Both the position numbers and the translations under genes were made by a program. The notes under the pieces were generated by a model. That model was not told where the DNA came from. It ran no database searches and worked only from the letters and a program-made list of their open reading frames with translations. A stretch of 64,000 nucleotides of DNA, taken from assembly GCA_002483145.1 (NCBI GenBank), contig DLHJ01000004.1:228011-292010 (forward strand). The letters run 5' to 3'. This document shows, piece after piece, positions 37,207 to 48,276 of the stretch. Within the stretch, counting starts at the first letter, position 1, and each line of letters opens with the position of its first letter. This DNA is from Cellvibrio sp. UBA7671. GTDB lineage: Bacteria; Pseudomonadota; Gammaproteobacteria; Pseudomonadales; Cellvibrionaceae.

Positions 37207-37829
37207 ACATCCGCTCCGGCAGTCCACCAGGGCACACCAAATTCCTGCAGCAACTCCAGGGTCGCCTCTATTGGCAGGCCGACAACGCAAGAGTAGCTGC
37301 CGCGAATTTCTTTCACAAACACAGCGCCCAGCCCCTGAATTCCGTAGCCTCCCGCCTTATCCTGTGGCTCACCGGTTTTCCAATACGCTGCAATTTCAGC
37401 ATCGCTGAGTTCACGAAACGTCACATGCGTGGTGGAGACACGCAGGGCCTGTTGTGCATGTGAATGGAGGGCAACGGCGGTAATCACTTGATGGGTGCGA
37501 CCAGACAGTTGACGCAACATGTGTTGGGCATGGGCTTGGTCACGCGGCTTTTCAAGGATCTCACCGTCGAGCAAACCGAGTGTATCGGCGCCCAAAACTG
37601 GCGCAATCGGCAATTGCTGTTGGAGCAATTGGGCATAGCCAGCGGCGGCCTTCTCACTCGCCAGGCGCCGCACATACTCCAGTGCGGTTTCACCGGCGGC
37701 AGGCTGTTCGGGAATAGCGGCAGAAATCACGGCGTGGCGCACACCAATCTGGCGCAGCAGTTCACGTCTACGGGGAGACTGGGATGCAAGGTACAGATCT
37801 GGAACAACATCGGAAACAACTGCGCTCAC
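37203..37829 (-). CDS. maf: Maf-family nucleotide pyrophosphatase
   Basis: A 208-aa protein with the Maf signature LYLASQSPRRRELLRQIG, GADTLGLLDGEILEKP and DKAGGYGIQGLGAVFV. The family hydrolyses dTTP/UTP or modified nucleotides. It lies between mreD and rng, as in many gammaproteobacteria. Confidence 0.95.
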   Translation of the reverse strand: MSAVVSDVVPDLYLASQSPRRRELLRQIGVRHAVISAAIPEQPAAGETALEYVRRLASEKAAAGYAQLLQQQLPIAPVLGADTLGLLDGEILEKPRDQAHAQHMLRQLSGRTHQVITAVALHSHAQQALRVSTTHVTFRELSDAEIAAYWKTGEPQDKAGGYGIQGLGAVFVKEIRGSYSCVVGLPIEATLELLQEFGVPWWTAGADV

Positions 37830-37897
37830 CCTGAAAACTCCTGATACCGCAAAGCATAATTATTGTGCAGGGCTATCCATTATCAACGGCCAAGCTG

Positions 37898-38383
37898 TTA
37901 ATGATGGTAGCGATGAGTCATACCGTTTAGCCACCAGTAACAGGCTGGCCATAAAAGCGCGCTGGTCAATGCCGGATATAAGAACTGGACGCCCGAGAGC
38001 GGCCGCCCTGCCATACCCTGCACCCAGTTATCGGTCAGCTGGGCGATCCCAACCAACACAAAGATCCAGCCCGATTGGCGCCAGATCGAAAAATTGCGCA
38101 CTCGCTGGTAAGACAGGATACAAATATAGGCCACTATCACCAGCCCCAAACTGTGCTGCCCAAAAGGTACGCCTTCAAGCAAATCCTGAAACAGCCCCAA
38201 TGCGCAAAGCAGGGTAAAACTCACGGTCAGCGGCATAAAAAAAATCCAGTAGATTGCCACCACCAACACAAACTCAGGGCGCCACCAACGCATATCCATC
38301 GGCAGTGGATATACCGACAGCACCAAAGCCACTAAAAAACTCAGGGCAACAATAAAGTAGAGATTGAGCTGCGGGCTGAGCAT
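37898..38383 (-). CDS. mreD: Rod shape-determining protein MreD
   Basis: A 161-aa membrane protein with about five hydrophobic segments and the conserved RPEFVLVVAIYW and GLFQDLLEGVPFGQHSLGLVIVAYI-type block. It is part of the elongasome with MreB, MreC, RodZ and PBP2. The start overlaps the mreC stop by one base (TGATG). Confidence 0.93.
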   Translation of the reverse strand: MLSPQLNLYFIVALSFLVALVLSVYPLPMDMRWWRPEFVLVVAIYWIFFMPLTVSFTLLCALGLFQDLLEGVPFGQHSLGLVIVAYICILSYQRVRNFSIWRQSGWIFVLVGIAQLTDNWVQGMAGRPLSGVQFLYPALTSALLWPACYWWLNGMTHRYHH

Positions 38384-39300
38384 CAGCGCCCCCCGCTCAC
38401 AGAGCTGGCAGCGGCCGATGTTGTCGGGGAAGCCGCTTCCGCTGCTGGCACACTCAAGGCGCCGGGCACACTGGCACGGTCGCGGTTTTCAAAGACCAGC
38501 AATAGATGACGGCTGCGATCCAAACGCGCCATAGGCTGGGCGATCACCGTGAGGAATGCCTTGCCTGGATCGCGCACTACCTGCAGCACTTCAGCGACTG
38601 GGTAGCCGGTCGGAAAACGCTCACCCAACCCCGAGCTGACGAGCAAATCGCCCGCGCGGATATCGGTATTGGCCGACACATGGCGCAGACTCAAACTGTT
38701 CAAGTCACCCGTGCCTTCAGCGATAGCGCGCACCCCATTGCGGTTGACTTGCACCGGGATCGCGTGGGTCGAATCAGAGATCAACAGCACCGTGCTGGAT
38801 GTCTCACCCACCTCGATCACCTGCCCCATCAAACCAAACGCATCCAACACTGGCTGACCTTTAAACGCACCGTCTTTGCTGCCGCGATTGATAATGACTT
38901 TATGACTGAGCGGGTTGGGCGAGACGCCGATCAACTCGGCAATCAACACCGTGTCCTGCAACATCTGGCTGGCATTGAGCAACTGGCGCAAGCGCACGTT
39001 TTCCGCCGCCAGTGAGGCAAGCTGTTGCAGTTTGCGCTGATGAATCAACAACTCGGTTTTAAGCGCTTCGTTTTCGAGCTTCAGGTCAGCGTGGGAGACA
39101 AAGGTGTCCTTGCGCCAATCGTTAACACGGCTGGGCACATCAGTGATCTGGTAAAAAGGGGTTACCGCCTGCGCGAGTTTTTCGCGCAGGGGTTCGAGGC
39201 GGTCGGTATAGAGCCCTACCACCACCAACACCACCATAATCAGGATGAAGAGAAAGGCGCGACTGGTGGCAGATGAGCCTCGTGCAAAGAGCGGTTTAAT
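38383..39300 (-). CDS. mreC: Rod shape-determining protein MreC, probable AUU start
   Basis: A 305-aa protein if read from the ATT at 39300. The first residues are then IKPLFARGSSATSRAF, followed by a membrane helix (about 17-36), a coiled coil (about 70-105, LKLENEALKTELLIHQRKLQQLASLAAENVRLRQLL) and two beta-barrel lobes. There is no ATG, GTG or TTG between the upstream in-frame stop and the ATG at 39237. That ATG would cut the membrane helix in half, remove its basic N-terminal flank, and has no obvious ribosome site. The ATT has GGGAG 8 nt upstream. The C-terminal 30 residues are Ala/Ser-rich. MreC links MreB to the cell-wall synthases. Confidence 0.9.
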   Translation of the reverse strand: MKPLFARGSSATSRAFLFILIMVVLVVVGLYTDRLEPLREKLAQAVTPFYQITDVPSRVNDWRKDTFVSHADLKLENEALKTELLIHQRKLQQLASLAAENVRLRQLLNASQMLQDTVLIAELIGVSPNPLSHKVIINRGSKDGAFKGQPVLDAFGLMGQVIEVGETSSTVLLISDSTHAIPVQVNRNGVRAIAEGTGDLNSLSLRHVSANTDIRAGDLLVSSGLGERFPTGYPVAEVLQVVRDPGKAFLTVIAQPMARLDRSRHLLLVFENRDRASVPGALSVPAAEAASPTTSAAASSVSGGR

Positions 39301-39364
39301 GGTGAGTTCTCCCGTGGAGTTGAAGCCAGTTGTTAGCCGTGTGGCTAGCTGGCTTCAAAACATA

Positions 39365-40854
<1,490 letters not shown>

Positions 40855-41142
40855 ATGGCTGTAGACCGTTCCGATATCGCCAAGCTGGCAACGCTGGCGC
40901 GTATCCAGATTAGCGACGAAGCTGCCGATGAAGCGGCAAAAAGCATCTCCGATGTACTGGCTCTGGTTGACCAACTGCAAGCCGTGAATACCGATGGTGT
41001 ATTGCCCATGGCGCATCCATTGGATGCAGTACAACGCCTGCGCGCGGATGTAGTAACCGAACCAAATCAACGCGAAGCCTTTCAAGCGATTGCACCAGCC
41101 ACACAAGATGGCCTGTATTTGGTGCCGCAAGTTATCGAATAA
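40855..41142 (+). CDS. gatC: Aspartyl/glutamyl-tRNA(Asn/Gln) amidotransferase subunit C
   Basis: A 95-aa protein with IAKLATLARIQISDEAADEA at the N-terminus and LPMAHPLDAVQRLRADVVTE, the GatC signature. It stabilises GatA in the GatCAB complex that makes Gln-tRNA(Gln) and/or Asn-tRNA(Asn) from mischarged tRNA. GGAG lies upstream of the ATG. Confidence 0.96.
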   Translation: MAVDRSDIAKLATLARIQISDEAADEAAKSISDVLALVDQLQAVNTDGVLPMAHPLDAVQRLRADVVTEPNQREAFQAIAPATQDGLYLVPQVIE

Positions 41143-41145
41143 CAA

Positions 41146-41233
41146 TGTAGGGGCGCCGCTTGCTGCGCCCTGAATATCTATGGGCGCCGCTCACAACGCC
41201 CGGAGAATGGGCGCGGCAAGCAGCGCCCCTACA
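41146..41233. repeat. Palindromic element between gatC and gatA
   Basis: Arms 41146-41170 and 41209-41233 are inverted repeats of 25 bp with two mismatches (outer part TGTAGGGGCGC / GCGCCCCTACA). A shorter related hairpin, GGGCG-N10-CGCCC, lies inside the loop. GC-rich and unlike the surrounding coding sequence; it looks like a REP or MITE-like interspersed element. Confidence 0.75.
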
Positions 41234-41257
41234 GTAAAAATTTCAGGAATTTTTTGA

Positions 41258-42712
41258 ATGCATCAGTTCACCATTGCCGAACTGGTAAAAGGTCTGCGCA
41301 ACAAAGACTTTTCCAGTACCGAAGTGACCCAACATTATCTCGACCGCATTGCGCGCCTCGACAAAACCTACAACAGTTTTATTACTGTCACTGCCGATAT
41401 CGCATTGCAACAAGCAGCTGCTGCTGATGCACGTTTAGCCGCAGGTAATGCGCCTGCACTGTGCGGCGTGCCTATCGCACATAAAGATATTTTCTGTACC
41501 ACCGGTGTGCGCACGTCTTGCGCATCAAAAATGCTCGATAAATTTATTGCGCCCTATAACGCCACCATCGTGGAAAATTATTTAAATTCCGGTGTGGTGA
41601 TGTTGGGTAAAACCAACATGGATGAATTCGCGATGGGTTCATCTAACGAGACCAGCTGGTATGGCCCGGTAAAAAATCCTTGGGCAATTGATTGCGTACC
41701 CGGCGGGTCTTCAGGTGGTTCTGCTGCTGCAGTTGCTGCGCACTTAGCACCGGCTGCTACCGCATCAGATACCGGCGGTTCAATTCGCCAACCCGCAGCA
41801 CTCTGCGGATTAACCGGCATTAAACCGACTTACGGCCGCGTATCGCGCTGGGGCATGATTGCGTTTGCATCAAGTCTGGATCAAGCGGGAATTTTATCGC
41901 GCACCGCTGAAGACGCTGCAATTTTGTTAAACGATATGGCGAGCTTTGATGCAAAAGATTCCACCTGCGTTGAACGCGAGGTACCGGATTACACCGCTGA
42001 TTTAAATAAATCCTTAAAGGGTTTACGCATTGGCGTGCCGAAAGAATATTTCGGCGAAGGCTTGAATCCAAACACAGCACAACTGGTTGAAGATGCAATC
42101 AAAGTCTACGAAAGTTTGGGCGCGACCATTCATAGCGTCAGCTTGCCGCACACGCATCTTGCCGTGCCTGCTTACTACGTAATTGCACCGGCAGAATGCT
42201 CCGCGAACTTGTCGCGTTTTGATGGCGTGCGTTATGGCCATCGCTGTGAGAATCCAAAAGATTTAAATGATCTTTACATGCGCTCGCGCAGTGAAGGTTT
42301 TGGTGCAGAAGTAAAGCGCCGTATTTTGGTTGGCGCTTACGCACTTTCTGCCGGTTATTACGATGCATATTACAGCAAAGCGCAAAAAGTGCGTCGTTTG
42401 ATCAAGCAGGATTTTGTCGATGCATTTGAAAGTGTCGATGTTATTCTTGGGCCAACCTCGCCCTCGCCCGCATTCCAATTTGGTTCAAAAACCAAAGATC
42501 CAGTGGCAATGTATCTGGAAGATATTTACACCATCGCAACCAACCTCGCAGGCCTGCCCGGCTTGTCGATTCCTTGCGGTTTGGTGGATAACAAACCCGT
42601 TGGTTTGCAATTGATTGGTAACTTTTTCGCCGAGGGCCAATTGTTAAATGCCGCGCATCAATTCCAACAAGCGACTAACTTCCACCAACAATCTGCACCT
42701 GGCATTGAGTAA
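41258..42712 (+). CDS. gatA: Aspartyl/glutamyl-tRNA amidotransferase subunit A
   Basis: A 484-aa amidase-signature enzyme that frees ammonia from glutamine for tRNA amidation. The Ser-cisSer-Lys triad is in [23 protein letters not shown] and [14 protein letters not shown]. Length is normal. A palindromic element separates it from gatC; it has AGGA upstream and gatB follows after 11 nt. Confidence 0.98.
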   Translation: MHQFTIAELVKGLRNKDFSSTEVTQHYLDRIARLDKTYNSFITVTADIALQQAAAADARLAAGNAPALCGVPIAHKDIFCTTGVRTSCASKMLDKFIAPYNATIVENYLNSGVVMLGKTNMDEFAMGSSNETSWYGPVKNPWAIDCVPGGSSGGSAAAVAAHLAPAATASDTGGSIRQPAALCGLTGIKPTYGRVSRWGMIAFASSLDQAGILSRTAEDAAILLNDMASFDAKDSTCVEREVPDYTADLNKSLKGLRIGVPKEYFGEGLNPNTAQLVEDAIKVYESLGATIHSVSLPHTHLAVPAYYVIAPAECSANLSRFDGVRYGHRCENPKDLNDLYMRSRSEGFGAEVKRRILVGAYALSAGYYDAYYSKAQKVRRLIKQDFVDAFESVDVILGPTSPSPAFQFGSKTKDPVAMYLEDIYTIATNLAGLPGLSIPCGLVDNKPVGLQLIGNFFAEGQLLNAAHQFQQATNFHQQSAPGIE

Positions 42713-42723
42713 GGAGCCATAGC

Positions 42724-44169
42724 ATGCAATGGGAAACCGTAATCGGGTTGGAAGTTCACGTACAACTCGCGACCAAAACCAAAATTTTCTCCGGCGCCAG
42801 CACTGCATTCGGTGCTGAGCCAAACACCCAGGCTTGCGCAATTGATCTGGCATTGCCCGGCACACTGCCCGTCGCTAACGAACAAGCATTTCGTTTCGCC
42901 ACCATGTTTGGTTTGGCGGTGAATGCAGAAATCGGCAAGCGCTCGGTGTTTGAACGCAAAAATTATTTTTATCCCGATTTGCCTAAAGGTTATCAAACCA
43001 CACAACTCGCCGAGCCAATTGTCGGCGCGGGCTTTGTTGATTTGGAGCTGGGTGAAGGCCGCACCAAACGCGTTCGCATTCACCACGCACATCTGGAAGA
43101 AGATGCCGGAAAATCGTTGCACGAAGATTTCGCCGGCATGAGCGGTATCGATTTAAACCGCGCCGGTACGCCACTGATCGAAGTAGTAACTGAACCGGAT
43201 ATGCGCAGCGCCGAAGAAGCCGTCGCCTTCGCAAAAAAATTGCACTCCATCGTTACCTCACTGGAAATTTGCGACGGTGACATGAGCCAAGGCTCTATGC
43301 GTTTCGACGTAAACATTTCCGTGCGTCCCAAAGGTCAGGAAAAACTCGGCACGCGCACTGAAACCAAAAACTTGAACTCATTCAAGTTTATGGAAGAAGC
43401 GATTGCACTCGAAGTTGAGCGTCAAATTGATGTACTTGAAGACGGCGGAAAAATTCGTCAGGAAACTCGCCTGTATAACGGTGATACCAAAAAAGCCCGC
43501 TCAATGCGCAGCAAAGAAGACAGCAACGATTACCGCTACTTCCCCTGTCCTGATCTGCTACCCGTTATTCTGGATGATGAGTACATAGAATCCGTACGCA
43601 AACAAATGCCGGAATTACCCGAAGCCAAGCGCGCACGATTTGTCGAGCAATATGGTTTGAGCAGCTACGATGCAGGCCAAATCACCATGGATAAATTTGC
43701 GGCGGCATTTTTTGAAGCTTCAACCAAAATTTCCGGGGAAGCAAAACTCACTGCCAACTGGATCATGGCTGACCTGGGCGCTTATTTAAATCGCACCGAA
43801 CAGCGCATTGATCAATCGCCCGTTACACCCGAATTACTCGCTGGCTTGGTAGTCCGCGTAAAAGATGGCACCTTGTCGAGCAAAATTGCCAAACAAGTGT
43901 TTGAAGCGATTTGCAACGGCGAAGGCGATGCCGACACCATTATCGAAACCAAAGGGTTGAAACAAGTTTCCGATACTGGCGCACTGGAAAAAATTATCGA
44001 TGACATACTTGCTGCCAATACCGCACAAGTAGAAGGCTACCGCGCCGCCGCCGAAGACAAACGCGCAAAAATGCTCGGTTTCTTTGTGGGTCAGGCGATG
44101 AAAGCATCAAAAGGCCAAGCGAATCCGCAAGCGCTGAATGAATTATTAATTAAGAAATTGAACGGTTAA
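42724..44169 (+). CDS. gatB: Aspartyl/glutamyl-tRNA amidotransferase subunit B
   Basis: A 481-aa subunit that phosphorylates and amidates the mischarged aminoacyl-tRNA. It begins [13 protein letters not shown], has the [11 protein letters not shown] and [17 protein letters not shown] blocks, a helical region and the C-terminal YqeY-like domain. AAGGAG lies 7 nt upstream of the ATG. Confidence 0.98.
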   Translation: MQWETVIGLEVHVQLATKTKIFSGASTAFGAEPNTQACAIDLALPGTLPVANEQAFRFATMFGLAVNAEIGKRSVFERKNYFYPDLPKGYQTTQLAEPIVGAGFVDLELGEGRTKRVRIHHAHLEEDAGKSLHEDFAGMSGIDLNRAGTPLIEVVTEPDMRSAEEAVAFAKKLHSIVTSLEICDGDMSQGSMRFDVNISVRPKGQEKLGTRTETKNLNSFKFMEEAIALEVERQIDVLEDGGKIRQETRLYNGDTKKARSMRSKEDSNDYRYFPCPDLLPVILDDEYIESVRKQMPELPEAKRARFVEQYGLSSYDAGQITMDKFAAAFFEASTKISGEAKLTANWIMADLGAYLNRTEQRIDQSPVTPELLAGLVVRVKDGTLSSKIAKQVFEAICNGEGDADTIIETKGLKQVSDTGALEKIIDDILAANTAQVEGYRAAAEDKRAKMLGFFVGQAMKASKGQANPQALNELLIKKLNG

Positions 44170-44179
44170 GAGAACTGAA

Positions 44180-44476
44180 ATGAGCCTACGCAAAGACAAA
44201 GAAAAAGTCCTCGGCGAAATCTTCGACGAAGCCCGCATCGCCACCTTTTTGGATTACCCCGCACCTGCGGGTATCAACGCCGACTTCCATTTATTGGAGA
44301 AAGCCTATCGCGGTATGCGCGGTGAAAACTTCGGCACTTTCGTAAAATTATTTATCGAAGCAGGTAAAGATGTAAACGCAATCGGCCCGGAAGGCAAAAC
44401 TTTCCTGCAAGTCGTAAAGGCCCATCGCAACGGTGAAGAGTACGCAGTTGCTTTGGAAGCAGCTGGCGCGAAGTAA
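44180..44476 (+). CDS. PA4642-family small protein of unknown function
   Basis: A 98-aa soluble protein with RKDKEKVLGEIFDEARIATFLDYPAPAG and FHLLEKAYRGMRGENFGTFV, a pattern I associate with the Pseudomonas PA4642 family. It has no signal peptide, membrane segment or catalytic motif. The C-terminal half (VKLFIEAGKDVNAIGPEGKTFLQVV) has an ankyrin-repeat-like flavour. It lies 10 nt after gatB and may be co-transcribed. Confidence 0.75.
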   Translation: MSLRKDKEKVLGEIFDEARIATFLDYPAPAGINADFHLLEKAYRGMRGENFGTFVKLFIEAGKDVNAIGPEGKTFLQVVKAHRNGEEYAVALEAAGAK

Positions 44477-44515
44477 ATAACTCACAAACTAACAAGCAGA
44501 AAATTGCGCGTACCA

Positions 44516-44563
44516 AACTGCACCCCAAAAGCTGGCGACTACGCCAGTTCGACAGGTGCAGTT
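44516..44563. repeat. Nested hairpin after the PA4642-like gene
   Basis: An outer 9-bp stem AACTGCACC/GGTGCAGTT encloses an inner 6-bp stem CTGGCG/CGCCAG with an ACTA loop. No T tract. It lies between convergent genes and could be a transcript-end structure or a REP-like element. Confidence 0.65.
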
Positions 44564-44624
44564 CACCTCTCACCACCATACAGTAGCCGTCTCTATCATC
44601 ATGACTTAAACAAGCAACACCAGA

Positions 44625-45992
44625 CTAGTATTGCGAATACCCCATACCATTAAATTGTTTAGCAAGATTAGTCGCATAGTTATCGGTCATACCACTTATG
44701 TAATCGATCACTGCCATCAACGCCAGATATTTGTAATTTTCTCCACGCTTACTTACATCAGGATGGAAATTATTTTCGCCAATCAAGGCCATTACCCGAT
44801 TGTCTTTGTAAGTCATTTGAGACACATCGCCAAGCGATGCATAAACCGCAGAACAAATCGTATTCAACAAAGTCCCTATCACTGTATAAGCACCAATTTC
44901 CAATTCAACCCGACGCGAATGATTAAATATTTTTCGCTTGGCTAAATCTTTTGCGGCTTGCACTGCATTTTTTACTTTGGGATCGCACAACGAAATCAAA
45001 TCGCCCTGCACTTCGCCACGTAAAAAAGCATCCTGATGTTTAATAAATGCTGCTGTGCCTGCATTGATAAATGCATCGATAACTTTACCGCGCACCAACG
45101 CTGGCTTGCGTCCGTCGTTAACCTTTTTCAGTAACCGCTCCAATTCCGGTAACTGTGCAGAATCAGAAATTACAGGATGCAACAATTCATAAATCTCATT
45201 CCAATTGAGAATGCCCATTTCCAAACCGTCTTCCAGATCAATAATGCCGTAGCAAAAATCATCCGCTGCTTCCATTAAATACACCAGCGGATGGCGGCAA
45301 TACCAATCAGGCCCCATTTCAATCAAACCGGTTTTTTGAGCGATCTCATGCACATGCGCCAATTCCGTTTGAAAAATACCGTACTTGGCATCTTTTGGAC
45401 GCTGACCTAACACGGTAGGTGATGAAGTCCAGGGATATTTAATTGATGATGCCAGCGTTGCATAAGTCAAACGCATGCCATCGTGAAATTGGTGATACTC
45501 AGAAGTAGTCAACACGCGTAGCCCCTGCGCATTACCTTCAAACACACGAATGTCATCTTGCTCAGAGGGCGATAGATCCCTTAAAAATTCTGCACCTTCT
45601 TTTTGGAACCAGTTGCGGATCGCATCTTCACCGGTATGACCAAACGGCGGGTTGCCAATATCGTGCGCAAGGCAAGTGGCTTGTACGATATCGCCAATAT
45701 CGGTAGGCCAAATATGCGCAGGCAAATCACCTTTATCTTTTAACGCTTGTCCCACACGAATGCCGAGCGTGCGCCCCACACAAGCCACTTCCAAACTATG
45801 CGTCATGCGGTTGTGGATATGATCATTAGTCGCGAGCGGATGCACTTGCGTTTTGCGCGCAAGCCGGCGAAAAGCGCCCGAAAAAATAATCTTGTCGTGA
45901 TCTGAGTGAAACGGTGAACGCCCCTCCTCGTGTTTTGCTGTGCGATTACCCAAGCGGTCAGCGCAGAGTAGTTGTTTCCAATTCATGGCCAT
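44625..45992 (-). CDS. dgt: Deoxyguanosinetriphosphate triphosphohydrolase
   Basis: A 455-aa HD-domain enzyme that splits dGTP, and probably other dNTPs, to deoxynucleoside and triphosphate. The metal ligands are in HNRMTHSLEVA, CLAHDIGNPPFGHTGE and EAADDFCYGIIDLED; the N-terminal EEGRSPFHSDHDKIIFSGAFRRLARKTQV is typical. AGGG lies about 8 nt upstream of the ATG. It is convergent with gatCAB. Confidence 0.94.
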   Translation of the reverse strand: MAMNWKQLLCADRLGNRTAKHEEGRSPFHSDHDKIIFSGAFRRLARKTQVHPLATNDHIHNRMTHSLEVACVGRTLGIRVGQALKDKGDLPAHIWPTDIGDIVQATCLAHDIGNPPFGHTGEDAIRNWFQKEGAEFLRDLSPSEQDDIRVFEGNAQGLRVLTTSEYHQFHDGMRLTYATLASSIKYPWTSSPTVLGQRPKDAKYGIFQTELAHVHEIAQKTGLIEMGPDWYCRHPLVYLMEAADDFCYGIIDLEDGLEMGILNWNEIYELLHPVISDSAQLPELERLLKKVNDGRKPALVRGKVIDAFINAGTAAFIKHQDAFLRGEVQGDLISLCDPKVKNAVQAAKDLAKRKIFNHSRRVELEIGAYTVIGTLLNTICSAVYASLGDVSQMTYKDNRVMALIGENNFHPDVSKRGENYKYLALMAVIDYISGMTDNYATNLAKQFNGMGYSQY

Positions 45993-46461
45993 ACATACAT
46001 CCCTAACAGTGTTTAAGAGATCCAGTTTTTCTGGATTTCTTCTTTGTTGCGCGAATTGCCTGAGTCAGGAGTGAAGCTCGATTAGAGAACTCATATCAAA
46101 AAACTCACAATATTGAGATGAACTATGAATTATCGCCCCTGATATCTCAATATTTATAAAAATTGAGATATGCAGAAAAGAACCACTCGCACCAATTTAG
46201 CCCCCAAAGAAAAAGTGGGCGCACAACTTCAGCGCATAAAATCCCTAACAAAACCCACCCACAATCATCCTCAACCCAGCTTTTATACGTCATTTAACTC
46301 ATTGAATACCAAAGGTTTTGTGCTTGTAACGCGAATGGATTCAGCCACGCAATTTCACTTGGCACAGTTTCTGCTGAATACAAACTTGTATCCAAGATTG
46401 TATTTAGATCCAGGAGCAAATGTAGCCCGGATCAAATTAAAAGAGTCACGCAGGAACGATA
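45993..46461. other. Divergent gap between dgt and the urea genes
   Basis: No convincing gene. It contains a small hairpin ATCCAG-TTTTT-CTGGAT at 46020-46036 and a cluster of ATTGAGAT repeats at 46110-46171. A 106-codon frame (46170-46490) overlaps the start of the allophanate hydrolase gene, lacks a good ribosome site and has no recognisable domain. Confidence 0.6.
46110..46171 (+). promoter_or_regulatory. Candidate operator cluster upstream of the urea genes
   Basis: ATATCTCAAT (46142-46151) and ATTGAGATAT (46162-46171) form a perfect 10-bp inverted repeat with a 10-bp AT-rich centre, and ATTGAGAT occurs again at about 46112-46119. The layout suggests a dimeric repressor or activator site for dgt or the urea operon. 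The protein that binds is unknown. Confidence 0.4.
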
Positions 46462-48249
46462 ATGATGCAAACAACCGGTTGGACGATTAATGAATGGCTG
46501 AATGCTTACCGTAGCGAAGGCTTGGTAGCGCGCGCTGCGCTGCAAGACTTGCTTGCGCAACTGAAAGTTAATGATGCAGCTTGGATTTATATTGTTTCAA
46601 CCGCTGAGTTGGATGCACAGCTTGATGCATTGGAAGACCAGGGCAATCCCAACAACCTGCCCCTCTACGGCGTGCCCTTCGCGGTAAAAGACAATATCGA
46701 TGTAGCCGGTATTCCCACTACGGCTGCCTGCCCCGCCTTCACTTATATTCCTGAGGTTGATGCGACTTCAGTCGCGCGCCTTAAACAAGCCGGTGCAATT
46801 GTGCTCGGCAAAACCAATCTCGACCAATTTGCCACAGGCTTGGTCGGCACCCGCTCGCCTTACGGAGCCGTGCCTAATTCATTTAAACCCGATTATGTAT
46901 CCGGTGGTTCAAGTTCAGGTTCTGCAACAACTGTCGCGCATGGGCTTGTGCCATTTAGTTTAGGTACGGACACCGCCGGCTCAGGCCGTGTACCTGCTGG
47001 CTTTAACAATATCGTCGGATTAAAACCCACCAAAGGCCGATTTAGCACTACCGGTGTTGTACCTGCGTGCCGGAGCCTGGATTGTGTTTCGGTATTTGCT
47101 CTCACAGTGGAGGATGCAGAAACAGTTGCCAACATCATGGAAGGATTTGATGCAACAGACGGCTACTCGCGCGTTGCACCTGCGGCAGCGACCTATTTTT
47201 CCAGCAAGCCGCACTTTGGTATCCCCGCATCACCCAATTGGTTCGGCGATACGCAAGCTGAAGCGGCATGGTTGGAGACACTGGAAAATATTTCTGCCTT
47301 TGGTGCTGAATTAGTCACCATCGATTTCACGCCGATGTTTACCCTCGCGCAATTATTGTATGGCGGCCCCTGGGTGGCGGAGCGTCACGCAGCCATTGCC
47401 GAATTTATGCAAGAGCACGCCGCCGATATGAATGATGTCGTGCGCGGCATTGTTGAAAACGCGGTTAATTTTTCCGCGACCGATGCCTATCGCGCAGAAT
47501 ATCGCCGCGCTGACCTCGCGCGCGAAATACAACTATTGATGAAAAACGTTGACGCGCTGTTGGTGCCCACATCACCGCGTCATCCTACGATTGCCGAAGT
47601 CAACGCCGATCCTGTTGTCGTGAATAGTCAACTCGGTACTTACACCAATTTTGTGAATCTAGCCGACTGCTCTGCCCTCGCATTGCCTGCCACTATGCGC
47701 GCGGATGGTTTGCCTTTTGGTATCACGCTAATTGCGCCAGCTTGGCAAGACGCCGCACTCGCCGCCTTCGGGAAAAAATGGCACAGCAGCGTTAATTTAT
47801 CGCTGGGTGCCACTACTAAACCAACACCGGCCACCATGCTAAAAAATACTGCACCGCAAGGTTATGTTCGCCTCGCTGTCGTCGGCGCACATTTAACCGG
47901 CATGCCACTCAATGTGCAGCTGCAAGAACGCAAGGCAATTTTTGTTGAGAGCACTTACACCGCAAGCAATTACCGTTTGTTCGCACTACCCAATACCACA
48001 CCGCCCAAACCCGGTTTGATTCGCGCAGCGGAAGGTGCAGAAATTATTGTGGAATTGTGGGATGTACCTGTTCACCACTTCGGTAGTTTTGTTGCGCTAA
48101 TTCCAGCCCCGCTAGGTATAGGTACTTTGAGCTTGCACGATGGCCGTGAAGTAAAAGGTTTTATTTGTGAAGGCGCGGCCGTAAATGGCGCAACGGATAT
48201 TACCCATTTGGGTGGATGGCGCACCTACATTAAATCACTACAAAAGTAA
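46462..48249 (+). CDS. atzF: Allophanate hydrolase
   Basis: A 595-aa enzyme that hydrolyses allophanate to ammonia and CO2. The amidase-signature domain (about 1-440) has the triad K76 (PFAVKDNID), S151 (GGSSSGSA) and S174 (DTAGSGRVPA). The C-terminal domain (about 465-595), with VGAHLTGMPLNVQL, is the decarboxylation-assisting part found in AtzF and yeast Dur1. It is the first gene of a plus-strand run with urea carboxylase and Urt genes. AGGA lies upstream of ATGATG, so either Met may start. Confidence 0.95.
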   Translation: MMQTTGWTINEWLNAYRSEGLVARAALQDLLAQLKVNDAAWIYIVSTAELDAQLDALEDQGNPNNLPLYGVPFAVKDNIDVAGIPTTAACPAFTYIPEVDATSVARLKQAGAIVLGKTNLDQFATGLVGTRSPYGAVPNSFKPDYVSGGSSSGSATTVAHGLVPFSLGTDTAGSGRVPAGFNNIVGLKPTKGRFSTTGVVPACRSLDCVSVFALTVEDAETVANIMEGFDATDGYSRVAPAAATYFSSKPHFGIPASPNWFGDTQAEAAWLETLENISAFGAELVTIDFTPMFTLAQLLYGGPWVAERHAAIAEFMQEHAADMNDVVRGIVENAVNFSATDAYRAEYRRADLAREIQLLMKNVDALLVPTSPRHPTIAEVNADPVVVNSQLGTYTNFVNLADCSALALPATMRADGLPFGITLIAPAWQDAALAAFGKKWHSSVNLSLGATTKPTPATMLKNTAPQGYVRLAVVGAHLTGMPLNVQLQERKAIFVESTYTASNYRLFALPNTTPPKPGLIRAAEGAEIIVELWDVPVHHFGSFVALIPAPLGIGTLSLHDGREVKGFICEGAAVNGATDITHLGGWRTYIKSLQK

Positions 48250-48276
48250 TTTAAAAATTACAGTCGGAGAAGAATC

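Noticed and set aside
45993..48276. Guanidine-I (ykkC) riboswitch before the allophanate hydrolase and carboxylase genes
   Set aside because: I could not find the conserved core of that riboswitch, and the UAAP genes that normally go with it are missing.
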